DNA of 39,377 nucleotides from Bacteroidales bacterium (GTDB lineage Bacteria > Bacteroidota > Bacteroidia > Bacteroidales > UBA932): contig JAQUYF010000013.1 in the NCBI GenBank assembly GCA_028691975.1, forward strand, positions 1 to 39,377. The letters are read 5' to 3'. Numbering within the stretch: position 1 is the stretch's first letter; the number at the start of each line of letters is the position of its first letter. Under the pieces are notes generated by a model. That model made no database searches. It was not told the origin of the DNA and worked only from the letters and a program-made list of their open reading frames with translations. Positions 1 through 7,904 of the stretch are shown in pieces. The translations under genes and the position numbers were made by a program.

Positions 1-2
1 AT

Positions 3-1004
3 CCCAAAAAACAGTTTGACGGACAGGAAGATATGCTTACGGTTATTGAGCTTATCCTCTCTCTGAAAGAGGAGTTTAAGGCCGAATATCTCGCAAGTAT
101 TATTGCCGGAGTTTCCAATTCCATCATAAAATCTTACAACCACCATAAGCACGAGTTGTTCGGTATCGGACGCTCCAAGGGAGTGCGTTTCTGGTCTGCA
201 GTCATCAGGCAGGGCCTCATTTTGCACCTCCTTGATAAAGATATTGAGCGTTACGGCCTGATCTCCGTGACTAAGGAAGGAAAGGACTTCTACGAGCACC
301 CGCACGAACTGATGCTTACGGAAGATAGAGAATTTTCTGAAGGAGAAGATGATGATGACGATGAAACCGCAGTCATCGGCAACACCAAGCATAATATGGG
401 CGGAGGCGGCGGAGACCCTGATCTGCTCTCAATGCTGAAGGATGTCAGGAGAGACCTCTCCAAGAAGCTTGAACTGCCGAGTTGGGTGATCTTCAACGAT
501 CCGTCTCTCGAAGATATGTCCATCCACTACCCTGTTACCCTTGAAGAGTTGAAGAATTGTCAGGGTGTGGGCGAAGGCAAGTCCAAAAAGTTCGGACAGC
601 CGTTTATAGAATTGATTGCCAAGTACGTAGAGGAGAACGACATTATTCGTCCGGATGATTTTATAGTAAAGTCTGTGGTCAATAAGTCAGCCAACAAGGT
701 TTACATTATACAGAGTATTGACCGCAAACTGCCGCTGGAAGACATTGCACAGACTCGAGATATGGATTTGGAAGATCTCCTCGACGAGATTGAGACTATT
801 GTAAATTCGGGCACCAAACTTAATATCGACTATTACATACGTCAGACCATAGACGATGACAAGATCGACGATATCTATAATTATTTTAAGGAAGAAGCAG
901 CTTCCGACTCACTGAAAGATGCTCTAAAAGAATTGGGTCCGAATTATGAGGAAGAAGAGGTAAGGCTTGTAAGGATCAAATTCCTGTCTGAGTTGGGCAA
1001 CTAA
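3..1004 (+). CDS. recQ: ATP-dependent DNA helicase RecQ, C-terminal part (5' truncated by window edge)
   Basis: RecQ unwinds DNA 3'-5' in recombination and replication-fork repair. The reading frame is open from the first bases, upstream of the first ATG at 33, so the true start and the helicase motor lie outside the window. What remains is the RQC winged-helix region (about the first 90 residues, with an FGIGRSKG-type segment), then an acidic linker with a D/E run and a Gly run (residues 100-130 counted from the ATG at 33). An HRDC domain follows (about 140-205, with VTLEELKNCQGVGEGKSKKFG), then a C-terminal helical HTH-like extension. This order is standard for Bacteroidota RecQ. The 3' end overlaps the 3' end of the convergent miaA by 29 bp. 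The identity is confident; helicase motifs cannot be checked. Confidence 0.92.
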   Translation, partial: PKKQFDGQEDMLTVIELILSLKEEFKAEYLASIIAGVSNSIIKSYNHHKHELFGIGRSKGVRFWSAVIRQGLILHLLDKDIERYGLISVTKEGKDFYEHPHELMLTEDREFSEGEDDDDDETAVIGNTKHNMGGGGGDPDLLSMLKDVRRDLSKKLELPSWVIFNDPSLEDMSIHYPVTLEELKNCQGVGEGKSKKFGQPFIELIAKYVEENDIIRPDDFIVKSVVNKSANKVYIIQSIDRKLPLEDIAQTRDMDLEDLLDEIETIVNSGTKLNIDYYIRQTIDDDKIDDIYNYFKEEAASDSLKDALKELGPNYEEEEVRLVRIKFLSELGN

Positions 1005-1863
1005 GCCATTGTATCGTATTGTCTCTACCCCAATAGGTCATTTGCCTCTTGGCATAGTGGCGTGTATTGCGTTTTATCAGATCTATCGCCTCCTCTCGGG
1101 AAACAACACCGTCAAAATATTCAAACATCTCCCTGTATCCCACGGTTTTAAGAGCGGGCATCTCTCTATATTGAACCAGACTGCGCACCTCATCCTCCAA
1201 ACCGGCCTCAATCATCAAGTCCACTCTCTTATTAATCCGTTCATAAAGTTCATCCCTGTCGCGAGTCAGACCTGTTTTTTCAATTTCAAACCCTCTCTGC
1301 TTGGCAGGATTCGTCTTGTATGAAGAGAATTTGTGCCCCGTAGCGATAGTCACCTCAAGTGCCCTGACTACCCTTTGGCGATTGGCTATATCCACAGAGT
1401 AGTATGTTTCAGGATCCACCTTGAGGAGTTCGGCTTGAAGTGACTCGATACCCTCTTTATCCAGCCTTTCCATAAGTTGAGATCTGATGGTTTGGTCCGC
1501 CTCCGGGAAATCATCCAGTCCATTGCAAAGCGCATCAATATAAAGGCCTGATCCTCCCGCCATCACGATCGTATCATGACTCCTGAACAACTCTTCGAGC
1601 AGAGCGAGAGCCTCTATTTCATATTTTCCTGCAGTATAATACTGTGCAACAGTATGAGAATGAATAAAATAGTGCTTCACCTTCAAGAGCTGCTCCTCCG
1701 AAGGGACAGCCGTCCCGATGGACATCTCTTTGAAAATTTGCCTCGAATCACAGGAGACAACGGGAGAGCCGTACTTAAGCGCAAGGTTTATAGCATAATC
1801 ACTCTTGCCGACAGCAGTCGGGCCAAGTACGATAATCAGCTTTTTCGCGCAAGCGTTACTCAT
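976..1863 (-). CDS. miaA: tRNA dimethylallyltransferase MiaA
   Basis: MiaA transfers a dimethylallyl group to N6 of A37 in tRNAs reading UNN codons. The 295-residue protein has the P-loop GPTAVGKS at residues 14-21, the following SCDSRQIFKEMSIGTA substrate-binding segment, GGSGLYIDALCNG, and the C-terminal TRHYAKRQMTYWGRD motif, all diagnostic. Length is normal for the family. Its start codon overlaps the end of the upstream gene (1856-2344) by 8 bp, suggesting translational coupling. Its 3' end overlaps recQ by 29 bp on the other strand. Confidence 0.97.
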   Translation of the reverse strand: MSNACAKKLIIVLGPTAVGKSDYAINLALKYGSPVVSCDSRQIFKEMSIGTAVPSEEQLLKVKHYFIHSHTVAQYYTAGKYEIEALALLEELFRSHDTIVMAGGSGLYIDALCNGLDDFPEADQTIRSQLMERLDKEGIESLQAELLKVDPETYYSVDIANRQRVVRALEVTIATGHKFSSYKTNPAKQRGFEIEKTGLTRDRDELYERINKRVDLMIEAGLEDEVRSLVQYREMPALKTVGYREMFEYFDGVVSREEAIDLIKRNTRHYAKRQMTYWGRDNTIQWLSCPTQTGI

Positions 1864-2344
1864 TATCTTCTCCGGATTCGTCAGTATAGATCTGATCCTC
1901 CTCTACTATCGGCTCATGTGCCTCTCCATATTCGTCGATATCTTCATATCTCTTTGAAAACTGATCCGGATTACGTCCCTTCTCGGAAATCATACATGGA
2001 TAAGAAATCTTGTTTGAAAACTCTCCTTCTCCTTCGTAGAGAAATCTGATATACCGCTCTTCTCTCAAGTCAAATACATAGTGAAATTCAACTTCCCCCT
2101 TGCGAATCATCTTCTCAAACGAAACCGCATCAATGGCACCGTCTCCCATATCAAACAGGCCGTACTCGCTGCACAATACCCCTTTCTTATCATATCCGCG
2201 GAATAGAACCATCTGATCCGGAGCAAAGCCCAAATCGTTCAGAATAAATGCATTGAATGAAAATAAAGTCATCTCGGACTTTACTTCATATACCCTGAAA
2301 AAGACTTTGCTTTCGGGAATGAGTGCTCTGTAAGTATAAATCAT
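1856..2344 (-). CDS. pRiA4b ORF-3-like domain protein
   Basis: This 162-residue cytoplasmic protein begins MIYTYRALIPESKVFFRVYEVKSEMTL-like, with alternating strands followed by an FSFNAFILNDLGFAPDQMVLFRGYD segment. That resembles the plasmid pRiA4b ORF-3-like fold (also called the IS1096 TnpR-like passenger family). The C-terminal 45 residues are very acidic (EDIDEYGEAHEPIVEEDQIYTDESGEDNE) and probably disordered. No catalytic residues are evident and no function is established. There is no transposase nearby, so the insertion-sequence name attached to the family is probably historical. It is the first gene of a two-gene operon with miaA (8 bp overlap), with a good -7 box 23 bp upstream. Confidence 0.7.
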   Translation of the reverse strand: MIYTYRALIPESKVFFRVYEVKSEMTLFSFNAFILNDLGFAPDQMVLFRGYDKKGVLCSEYGLFDMGDGAIDAVSFEKMIRKGEVEFHYVFDLREERYIRFLYEGEGEFSNKISYPCMISEKGRNPDQFSKRYEDIDEYGEAHEPIVEEDQIYTDESGEDNE

Positions 2345-2363
2345 GACTACTTATGTTTAATAG

Positions 2364-2394
2364 TTGCAAATTTACTTAAATTGGAGTACTTTTA
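2364..2394 (+). promoter_or_regulatory. Putative promoter of yigZ-pyrBI, divergent with the miaA operon promoter
   Basis: A TTG at 2364-2366 and TACTTTTA at 2387-2394 (7 of 8 to TAnnTTTG) are separated by 20 bp, the expected spacing for the Bacteroidota -33/-7 pair. It sits 10 bp before the ATG at 2404, so the leader would be very short. It overlaps the divergent minus-strand promoter. Confidence 0.45.
2367..2374 (-). promoter_or_regulatory. Bacteroidota -7 box for the pRiA4b-like/miaA operon
   Basis: On the minus strand this reads TAAATTTG, an exact match to the Bacteroidota -7 consensus TAnnTTTG. It lies 23 bp before the start codon at 2344, giving a short 5' UTR. No convincing -33 TTTG was seen. 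Confidence 0.6.
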
Positions 2395-2403
2395 CAACTC
2401 GAA

Positions 2404-3021
2404 ATGGAATCGAATTCAAAACTTTCTGCTTCGGATTGCTACAAAAGCATTGCCTCACTATCGACCGGGGTCTATAAGGACAACGGGAGTAAGTTCCTCG
2501 CTTTTGCATATCCGGCTGAAACAGAGCAGCAAGTAAAGCAAATAATTTCGGACATAAAGAAAGAATATTTTGATGCAAGGCATCACTGTTATGCTTACAG
2601 ACTCGGATACCGGGGGGATCTGTGGAGAGCAAATGATGACGGGGAGCCTTCCTCAACGGCGGGAAAACCGATATACGGGCAAATCCTCTCCAACAATCTG
2701 AGCGATGTATTGATTGTTGTAGTCAGGTACTTCGGAGGCATCAAACTTGGAGTACCGGGGCTGATTAAAGCCTACAAAACAGCCACGAGCGATGCTATTG
2801 CAAATGCTCAAATCATTGAAAAGATCGCCGGAGAGTACTTTACGCTGACATTTGACTACCTTCAGATGAACGACGTGATGAAAGCCCTTAAGGAGCTGAA
2901 TATAACCCCTATATCCCAGAATTTCAACCTGAGCTGCACGATGGATGTACGGGTACGGCTGACACAGATCGAACTATTTCACGAACAATTAAAAAACATA
3001 CAAATATGCCAAAAAGCTTGA
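2404..3021 (+). CDS. yigZ: YigZ/IMPACT family protein
   Basis: This 205-residue protein has an N-terminal IMPACT domain. Its signatures are [12 protein letters not shown] (about 60-71), a [14 protein letters not shown] segment and [21 protein letters not shown] (about 108-128). A C-terminal DUF1949 ferredoxin-like domain follows. Family members are conserved and linked to translation or stress responses in eukaryotes; the bacterial biochemical role is unsettled. The 3' end overlaps the pyrB start by 16 bp, so it is probably co-translated with pyrBI, although no functional link to pyrimidine synthesis is known to me. Confidence 0.9.
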   Translation: MESNSKLSASDCYKSIASLSTGVYKDNGSKFLAFAYPAETEQQVKQIISDIKKEYFDARHHCYAYRLGYRGDLWRANDDGEPSSTAGKPIYGQILSNNLSDVLIVVVRYFGGIKLGVPGLIKAYKTATSDAIANAQIIEKIAGEYFTLTFDYLQMNDVMKALKELNITPISQNFNLSCTMDVRVRLTQIELFHEQLKNIQICQKA

Positions 3022-3911
3022 TTTCAATTCACGACTTCTCAAAAGAGGAGATCCTGCACATCCTTGATGTTGCAGCTGAGTTTGAAAAAGACAAATCTCA
3101 AAACATTCTGAATGGCAAGATAGTAGCATGCATCTTTTTTGAGCCTTCTACCCGTACGAGACTAAGTTTTGAAACGGCCGCCAACAGGCTGGGAGCCAGA
3201 GTAATCGGCTTTTCCGACACGGGTAATACAAGTATCGCTAAGGGAGAGACACTCAAAGATACCGTTAAAATGGTCTCCAACTACGCTGATATCATTGTGA
3301 TGCGACACCCTCTGGAGGGGTCTGCAAGGTACGCTTCGGAAGTGGCCAATGTTCCCGTCATAAATGCCGGCGACGGAGCTAACCAGCACCCTTCTCAGAC
3401 TCTGCTCGATCTGTACTCTGTACGACAAACTCAAAATAGACTCAATGACCTTACTATCAATATGGTAGGTGATCTAAAATATGGACGTACAGTCCATTCG
3501 CTACTTCAGGCAATGTCCCATTTTGCGCCACACTTTGTCTTCACTGCGCCTAACGAACTGATGATGCCGGATGAATACAAGACATTTCTGAAAGATAGAA
3601 AAATACCATATTTGGAAACCACACAACTAATTGAGCACCTTAATGATACAGATATTCTCTATATGACCAGAGTGCAGCAGGAAAGATTTAGTGATCCGAT
3701 TGATTATGAGAAAGTCAAGAATATCTACAGACTGGATGCCGGGATGCTCGGCAATGTGAGGAAGAACATGAAGATCCTGCATCCACTGCCACGTATCAAC
3801 GAGATTGCCGCCAATGTGGACAATACACCTTATGCATACTACTTCAAGCAGGCTGAAAACGGAATGTACGTAAGAATGGCAATCATAGCCTATTTACTCG
3901 GATATAAATAA
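3006..3911 (+). CDS. pyrB: Aspartate carbamoyltransferase, catalytic chain
   Basis: PyrB condenses carbamoyl phosphate and aspartate to N-carbamoyl-aspartate, the committed step of pyrimidine synthesis. At 301 residues it has the usual length. The carbamoyl-phosphate loop STRTR is at 48-52 followed by [12 protein letters not shown]; further on are [16 protein letters not shown] (the swinging 80s loop with its Lys), [17 protein letters not shown] and the C-terminal HPLPRINEI. It is followed after 17 bp by the regulatory chain, so the enzyme is expected to be the PyrB6-PyrI6 dodecamer of the enterobacterial type. Confidence 0.97.
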   Translation: MPKSLISIHDFSKEEILHILDVAAEFEKDKSQNILNGKIVACIFFEPSTRTRLSFETAANRLGARVIGFSDTGNTSIAKGETLKDTVKMVSNYADIIVMRHPLEGSARYASEVANVPVINAGDGANQHPSQTLLDLYSVRQTQNRLNDLTINMVGDLKYGRTVHSLLQAMSHFAPHFVFTAPNELMMPDEYKTFLKDRKIPYLETTQLIEHLNDTDILYMTRVQQERFSDPIDYEKVKNIYRLDAGMLGNVRKNMKILHPLPRINEIAANVDNTPYAYYFKQAENGMYVRMAIIAYLLGYK

Positions 3912-3928
3912 ATTGGAGGGACATCATC

Positions 3929-4402
3929 ATGACAATGGAGGACAAACAACTTAAAGTAACGGCAATTAAAAACGGAACGGTACTCGATCACATCCCGGCC
4001 GAAAATCTTTTTAAAGTAATTGACATTCTGCATCTTACACAGGCAGGAAACCAGATTACCATCGGAAGTAATCTGGACAGCAAAAGTCTCGGCAAAAAAG
4101 GAATCATCAAGATATCCGAAAGATTTTTTGAAGATGAAGAGATTAACAGAATAGCTCTTGTAGCACCTCAGGCCACTATCAACATTATCAAAGACTTCAA
4201 TGTCGTTGAGAAAAAGATAATCTCTATCCCGGAGAGTGTCATCGGCATCGCCAAATGCATGAATCCCATGTGTGTTACCAATCACGAAAACATTGAGACC
4301 AGATTTTCTACTATTGTAAAGGGAAAGGAAATATCTCTACTATGCCATTACTGTGAAAAAGTCACTGATTCTAAGAACTTAATAATTAAAAGCGATAAGT
4401 AG
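3929..4402 (+). CDS. pyrI: Aspartate carbamoyltransferase, regulatory chain
   Basis: PyrI binds CTP/ATP and tunes PyrB activity. The 157-residue protein has the N-terminal allosteric domain (KVTAIKNGTVLDHIPAENLFKVI) and the C-terminal zinc domain with CMNPMC (near residues 110-115) and CHYC (about 138-141), the four zinc ligands. An in-frame ATG at 3935 is an alternative start two codons later. It directly follows pyrB. The end of this gene is 72 bp before the serC start, with a promoter in between. Confidence 0.96.
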   Translation: MTMEDKQLKVTAIKNGTVLDHIPAENLFKVIDILHLTQAGNQITIGSNLDSKSLGKKGIIKISERFFEDEEINRIALVAPQATINIIKDFNVVEKKIISIPESVIGIAKCMNPMCVTNHENIETRFSTIVKGKEISLLCHYCEKVTDSKNLIIKSDK

Positions 4403-4433
4403 TTTTTTAATTTCGGATTGAAAGAAAAAAGAT

Positions 4434-4441
4434 TATCTTTG
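4434..4441 (+). promoter_or_regulatory. -7 box for the serC-serA-DUF1015 operon
   Basis: TATCTTTG matches TAnnTTTG exactly. A weak TTTC at 4411-4414 lies 19 bp upstream in the -33 position. The box is 33 bp before the preferred serC start at 4475 and lies downstream of the alternative ATG at 4418, so that upstream ATG would not be on the transcript. Confidence 0.6.
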
Positions 4442-4474
4442 TCGAATTATTTAAACGAAAAAAGATATAGAAAT

Positions 4475-5548
4475 ATGAAAAAAGCTTACAATTTTAATGC
4501 GGGCCCTTGCGTACTGCCAAAGCCTGCTATTGATGCTGCTATCGCTGCATTACAGGACTTCAAAGGGACAGGTATGTCTGTTATCGAAGTTTCTCACCGT
4601 TCAAAAGAGTGGGAAGAGGTAATGGAAGAGTGCCGCAATCTTTGGAAAGAGCTACTTAACATCCCTGACAATTACGAAGTTATCTTCTTAGGTGGTGGTG
4701 CTTCTCTCCAGTTCCTGTATGTTGCTATGAACCTTCTTGAAAATAAGGCCGGCTACCTCGAAACAGGTGTTTGGGCTAAAAAGGCTTTGAAAGAGGCAAA
4801 AGGCATCGGAAACGCTGTCTGCATCGCATCTTCAGCCGACAAGACTTACAGCTACATTCCTAAAGGTTATGAGATCCCTACGGATTTGGATTACTTCCAT
4901 ATCACTACCAACAACACTATTTACGGAACAGAGATTAAAGAGGATATGGATTGCCCTGTCAAATTGGTCGCAGATATGTCTTCAGATATCATGAGCCGTC
5001 CCGTAGATGTCAGCAAGTATGCTCTTATCTATGGTGGAGCACAAAAGAATGTGGGCCCTGCCGGTGTGATCTTCGCTATTATCCGCAAGGATATTCTTGG
5101 CAAGGTTACACGTTACCTTCCTACAATGCTTGACTACAGAACTCACATAGAAAATGAGTCAATGTTCAATACTCCTCCGGTATTCTCCATCTTTGTTATG
5201 ACCGAAACCTTGAAATGGGTTAAGAATATGGGCGGACTGAAAGAAATCAACAAGAGAAACGTTGCCAAAGCCAAACTTTTGTATGACGAGATTGACCGTA
5301 ATCCACTGTTCGTCGGAACAGCTGCCAAAGAAGACCGTTCTATTATGAATGTATGCTTCGTACCGGCACCCGGTCACGAAGATATCCAGGATGCTTTCAT
5401 GGCATTTGCCAAAGAGAGAGGAATGGTAGGTATCAAAGGTCACCGTTCAGTCGGCGGCTTCCGTGCTTCTATCTACAACGCATGCCCTATCGAAAGTGTT
5501 CAGGCATTGGTTGACTGTATGAGAGATTTTGAAAAACTTCAAAAATAG
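4475..5548 (+). CDS. serC: Phosphoserine aminotransferase
   Basis: SerC is a PLP enzyme converting 3-phosphohydroxypyruvate and glutamate to phosphoserine. I chose the ATG at 4475 because the protein then begins [16 protein letters not shown], the normal family N-terminus. The upstream in-frame ATG at 4418 precedes the promoter box. Seen motifs are [22 protein letters not shown], and [12 protein letters not shown] with the PLP lysine, plus the C-terminal [15 protein letters not shown]. The resulting 357 residues match the family. serA follows after 6 bp. Confidence 0.96.
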   Translation: MKKAYNFNAGPCVLPKPAIDAAIAALQDFKGTGMSVIEVSHRSKEWEEVMEECRNLWKELLNIPDNYEVIFLGGGASLQFLYVAMNLLENKAGYLETGVWAKKALKEAKGIGNAVCIASSADKTYSYIPKGYEIPTDLDYFHITTNNTIYGTEIKEDMDCPVKLVADMSSDIMSRPVDVSKYALIYGGAQKNVGPAGVIFAIIRKDILGKVTRYLPTMLDYRTHIENESMFNTPPVFSIFVMTETLKWVKNMGGLKEINKRNVAKAKLLYDEIDRNPLFVGTAAKEDRSIMNVCFVPAPGHEDIQDAFMAFAKERGMVGIKGHRSVGGFRASIYNACPIESVQALVDCMRDFEKLQK

Positions 5549-5554
5549 TAAATC

Positions 5555-6475
5555 ATGAAAGTATTAGTAGCAACCGAAAAACCGTTTGCAAAAGCTGCAG
5601 TTGACGGTATCAGAAATATAGTTGAGGGAGCAGGCCACACTTTGGCTCTGCTTGAAAAATATACGGCAGTTGATGACTTGTATGCAGCCGTAGCTGACGC
5701 TGATGCGCTTATCGTACGTTCAGATAAAGTGACAAAAGAGGTAATCGCCCGTGCAAAAAATCTTAAAATAGTCGTTCGCGCAGGTGCAGGCTTTGATAAT
5801 CTTGACCTTGCTGCCTGCTCTGAAAAAGAGATTGTAGCGATGAACACTCCGGGACAAAACTCAAATGCAGTCGCAGAGTTGGCCATCGGAATGATGATCT
5901 ATATGTCACGCAACAATTTCACTCCGGGCACCGGAAGTGAGCTGAAAGGCAAGACTCTCGGCATTCAGGCCTACGGCAACGTAGGTCGCCTTGTTGCAAA
6001 GATAGCAAAAGGCTTTGGGATGCATATCATGGCTTTTGACCCGTTTGTCAGTGCCGAGGTTATCTCAAAGGATGGGGTAACTGTCGCTGCTTCTCTTGAC
6101 GAGTTGTACACAAAGTCTAACTTCGTATCACTTCATATTCCTGCAACGGAACAGACTAAAAAGTCTATCGGTTACAACCTCATTTCCAAAATGCCTAAGG
6201 GCGGATGTCTTGTAAACACTGCACGCAAAGAGGTTATCAACGAAGAGGAGTTGGTTAAAGTTCTTACAGAGAGAGAGGATCTTAAATATGTATCCGATAT
6301 CGCTCCGGACTGCATCGCAGAGTTGAATGAGAAGTTTGGAAAGAGAGTATTCGCAACCGCCAAAAAGATGGGGGCTGAGACTGCTGAAGCCAATATAAAC
6401 GCAGGACTTGCCGCAGCAAATCAGATTTGCAAGTTCTTTGCTACCGGAGACAGGACTTTCCAGTTAAATAAATAA
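5555..6475 (+). CDS. serA: D-3-phosphoglycerate dehydrogenase, short lysine-type
   Basis: It oxidises 3-phosphoglycerate to 3-phosphohydroxypyruvate using NAD, the entry step of serine synthesis. The 306-residue protein lacks ACT and ASB regulatory domains. Visible motifs are VVRAGAGFDNLDL (about 73-85), MNTPGQNSNAVAE, a nucleotide-binding loop QAYGNVGR (138-145, first Gly of GxGxxG replaced by Ala), and NTARKEVINE with the substrate Arg at 224. Where most family members have the catalytic His of TPHxG, this protein has KKMGAET, placing Lys271 at that position. That matches the lysine variant (type III) described for Entamoeba and Bacteroidales enzymes. It lies between serC and the DUF1015 gene. 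Confidence 0.93.
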   Translation: MKVLVATEKPFAKAAVDGIRNIVEGAGHTLALLEKYTAVDDLYAAVADADALIVRSDKVTKEVIARAKNLKIVVRAGAGFDNLDLAACSEKEIVAMNTPGQNSNAVAELAIGMMIYMSRNNFTPGTGSELKGKTLGIQAYGNVGRLVAKIAKGFGMHIMAFDPFVSAEVISKDGVTVAASLDELYTKSNFVSLHIPATEQTKKSIGYNLISKMPKGGCLVNTARKEVINEEELVKVLTEREDLKYVSDIAPDCIAELNEKFGKRVFATAKKMGAETAEANINAGLAAANQICKFFATGDRTFQLNK

Positions 6476-6487
6476 TACTCTGAAGTC

Positions 6488-7786
6488 ATGGTAAAAGTAA
6501 AACCTTTTGCAGCTATTCGTCCTCCAAAAGCACTTGTAAAGGAGGTTGCCTCACGGCCTTATGATGTCCTCAGCTCTGCAGAAGCACAGGCTGAAGCAGG
6601 AGAGAAGTCTCTCCTTCATATCATTAAGCCCGAAATAGACTTTCATCCTATCGCTGACGAACATTCTCAGGCAGTGTATGACAAAGCTGTTGAAAATCTC
6701 AAGAAGTGGATTAGTAAAGGATGGCTGGTTCAGGATCCTAAGGAGTGCTACTATGTCTATGCTCAGACTATGGATGGCCGTACTCAACATGGCATAGTTC
6801 TGTGTGCCAATGTGGAAGATTATTTGACAGGCAAGATTAAGAAGCACGAACTGACCCGTAAGGATAAGGAAGAAGACCGTATGATTCACGTTCGCATCCA
6901 GAATGCCAATGTTGAGCCGGTATTCTTTGCATATCCCGACAATTCAGAGATCAATGCAATTGTTGCCAAATACGCCGCTAAGACTCCTGAATATGACTTT
7001 GTGGCCGAGGATGGTTTTGGACATCATTTCTGGATTATCGACAACGAGTCGGACATTAAGCGCATTACCGAGATATTCTCTACTATTCCCGCATTTTATG
7101 TTGCTGACGGACACCACCGCACAGCCGCAGCTGCATTAGTTGGAGAAGAGAAGCGCAAGCAAAATCCTCATCACACCGGTAATGAAGAGTACAACTACTT
7201 TATGTCTGTCGTCTTCCCTGCAAGTCAGCTGAGAATCATTGACTACAACCGTGTGGTTAAAGATCTTAACGGCATGAGTGCCAAAGAATTTATTGATGCT
7301 CTACAAAAAGATTTTGTAGTGGAGTGTCGATGCGACTGTACGCTTGACGGGGGCAAATGCGAATGTGAACTTCCTTGTCACTGCACCTCTTCAGTACCTT
7401 ACAAGCCTGCCGGACTGCACAATTTCTCAATGTATCTCGAAGGTGTATGGTACTCGCTGACAGCAAAACCGGACAAGTATAATGACAACGACCCTATCGG
7501 CATACTCGACGTAACTATACTTTCAAACCTTGTTTTGGACAAGCTCCTTGATATCAAAGATCTTCGTACATCAAAGAGAGTTGATTTCGTAGGTGGTATC
7601 CGCGGTCTTGAAGAGTTGAAAAAAAGAGTTGATTCGGGAGATATGGCAGCAGCGTTTGCGCTCTATCCTGTATCAATGCAGCAACTTATCAACATTGCCG
7701 ATACCGGTAATATTATGCCGCCTAAGACCACATGGTTTGAGCCTAAGTTGCGCAGTGGCTTGGCTATACACAAGTTGGAAAGATAA
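6488..7786 (+). CDS. DUF1015 family protein with a Cys-rich insert
   Basis: This 432-residue cytoplasmic protein begins VKPFAAIRPPKALVKEVASRPYDVLSS, the DUF1015 N-terminal signature, and carries YVADGHHRTAAA (about 204-215), reminiscent of ParB-like/SerK nucleotide-binding folds. Function is not established. Its position 12 bp after serA suggests a role in serine metabolism; no phosphoserine phosphatase is present in the operon. Between residues 280 and 299 there are seven cysteines (CRCDC, CEC, CHC), which I do not recall from the family and which could bind a metal. A strong terminator follows. Confidence 0.88.
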   Translation: MVKVKPFAAIRPPKALVKEVASRPYDVLSSAEAQAEAGEKSLLHIIKPEIDFHPIADEHSQAVYDKAVENLKKWISKGWLVQDPKECYYVYAQTMDGRTQHGIVLCANVEDYLTGKIKKHELTRKDKEEDRMIHVRIQNANVEPVFFAYPDNSEINAIVAKYAAKTPEYDFVAEDGFGHHFWIIDNESDIKRITEIFSTIPAFYVADGHHRTAAAALVGEEKRKQNPHHTGNEEYNYFMSVVFPASQLRIIDYNRVVKDLNGMSAKEFIDALQKDFVVECRCDCTLDGGKCECELPCHCTSSVPYKPAGLHNFSMYLEGVWYSLTAKPDKYNDNDPIGILDVTILSNLVLDKLLDIKDLRTSKRVDFVGGIRGLEELKKRVDSGDMAAAFALYPVSMQQLINIADTGNIMPPKTTWFEPKLRSGLAIHKLER

Positions 7787-7805
7787 TCTTTGCAGATATA
7801 TCATT

Positions 7806-7844
7806 TATCCCTGAACCAATATCACGAGTTCAGGGATTTTTTTT
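7806..7844 (+). terminator. Rho-independent terminator of the serine operon
   Basis: CCCTGAAC (7809-7816) pairs perfectly with GTTCAGGG (7828-7835) across an 11-nt loop; flanking A-T pairs extend the stem. An uninterrupted run of eight T follows (7837-7844). Confidence 0.9.
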
Positions 7845-7866
7845 CACTATTTTTAATATTATTTCC

Positions 7867-7874
7867 TAAATTTG
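7867..7874 (+). promoter_or_regulatory. -7 box for the sugar transporter/kinase operon
   Basis: TAAATTTG is an exact TAnnTTTG match, 30 bp before the ATG at 7905. The -33 region falls on the T-tract of the preceding terminator. Confidence 0.6.
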
Positions 7875-7904
7875 AAAGATTTATTATCATAAACTTAATT
7901 CAAT

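Noticed and set aside
395-430. Gly-rich and acidic low-complexity stretch in recQ as a recombination hot spot or frameshift
   Set aside because: The frame continues unbroken into a normal HRDC domain; it is an interdomain linker.
1856-2344. Insertion-sequence remnant suggested by the IS1096/pRiA4b family name
   Set aside because: No transposase, inverted repeats or target duplication are visible, and the gene is neatly coupled to miaA.
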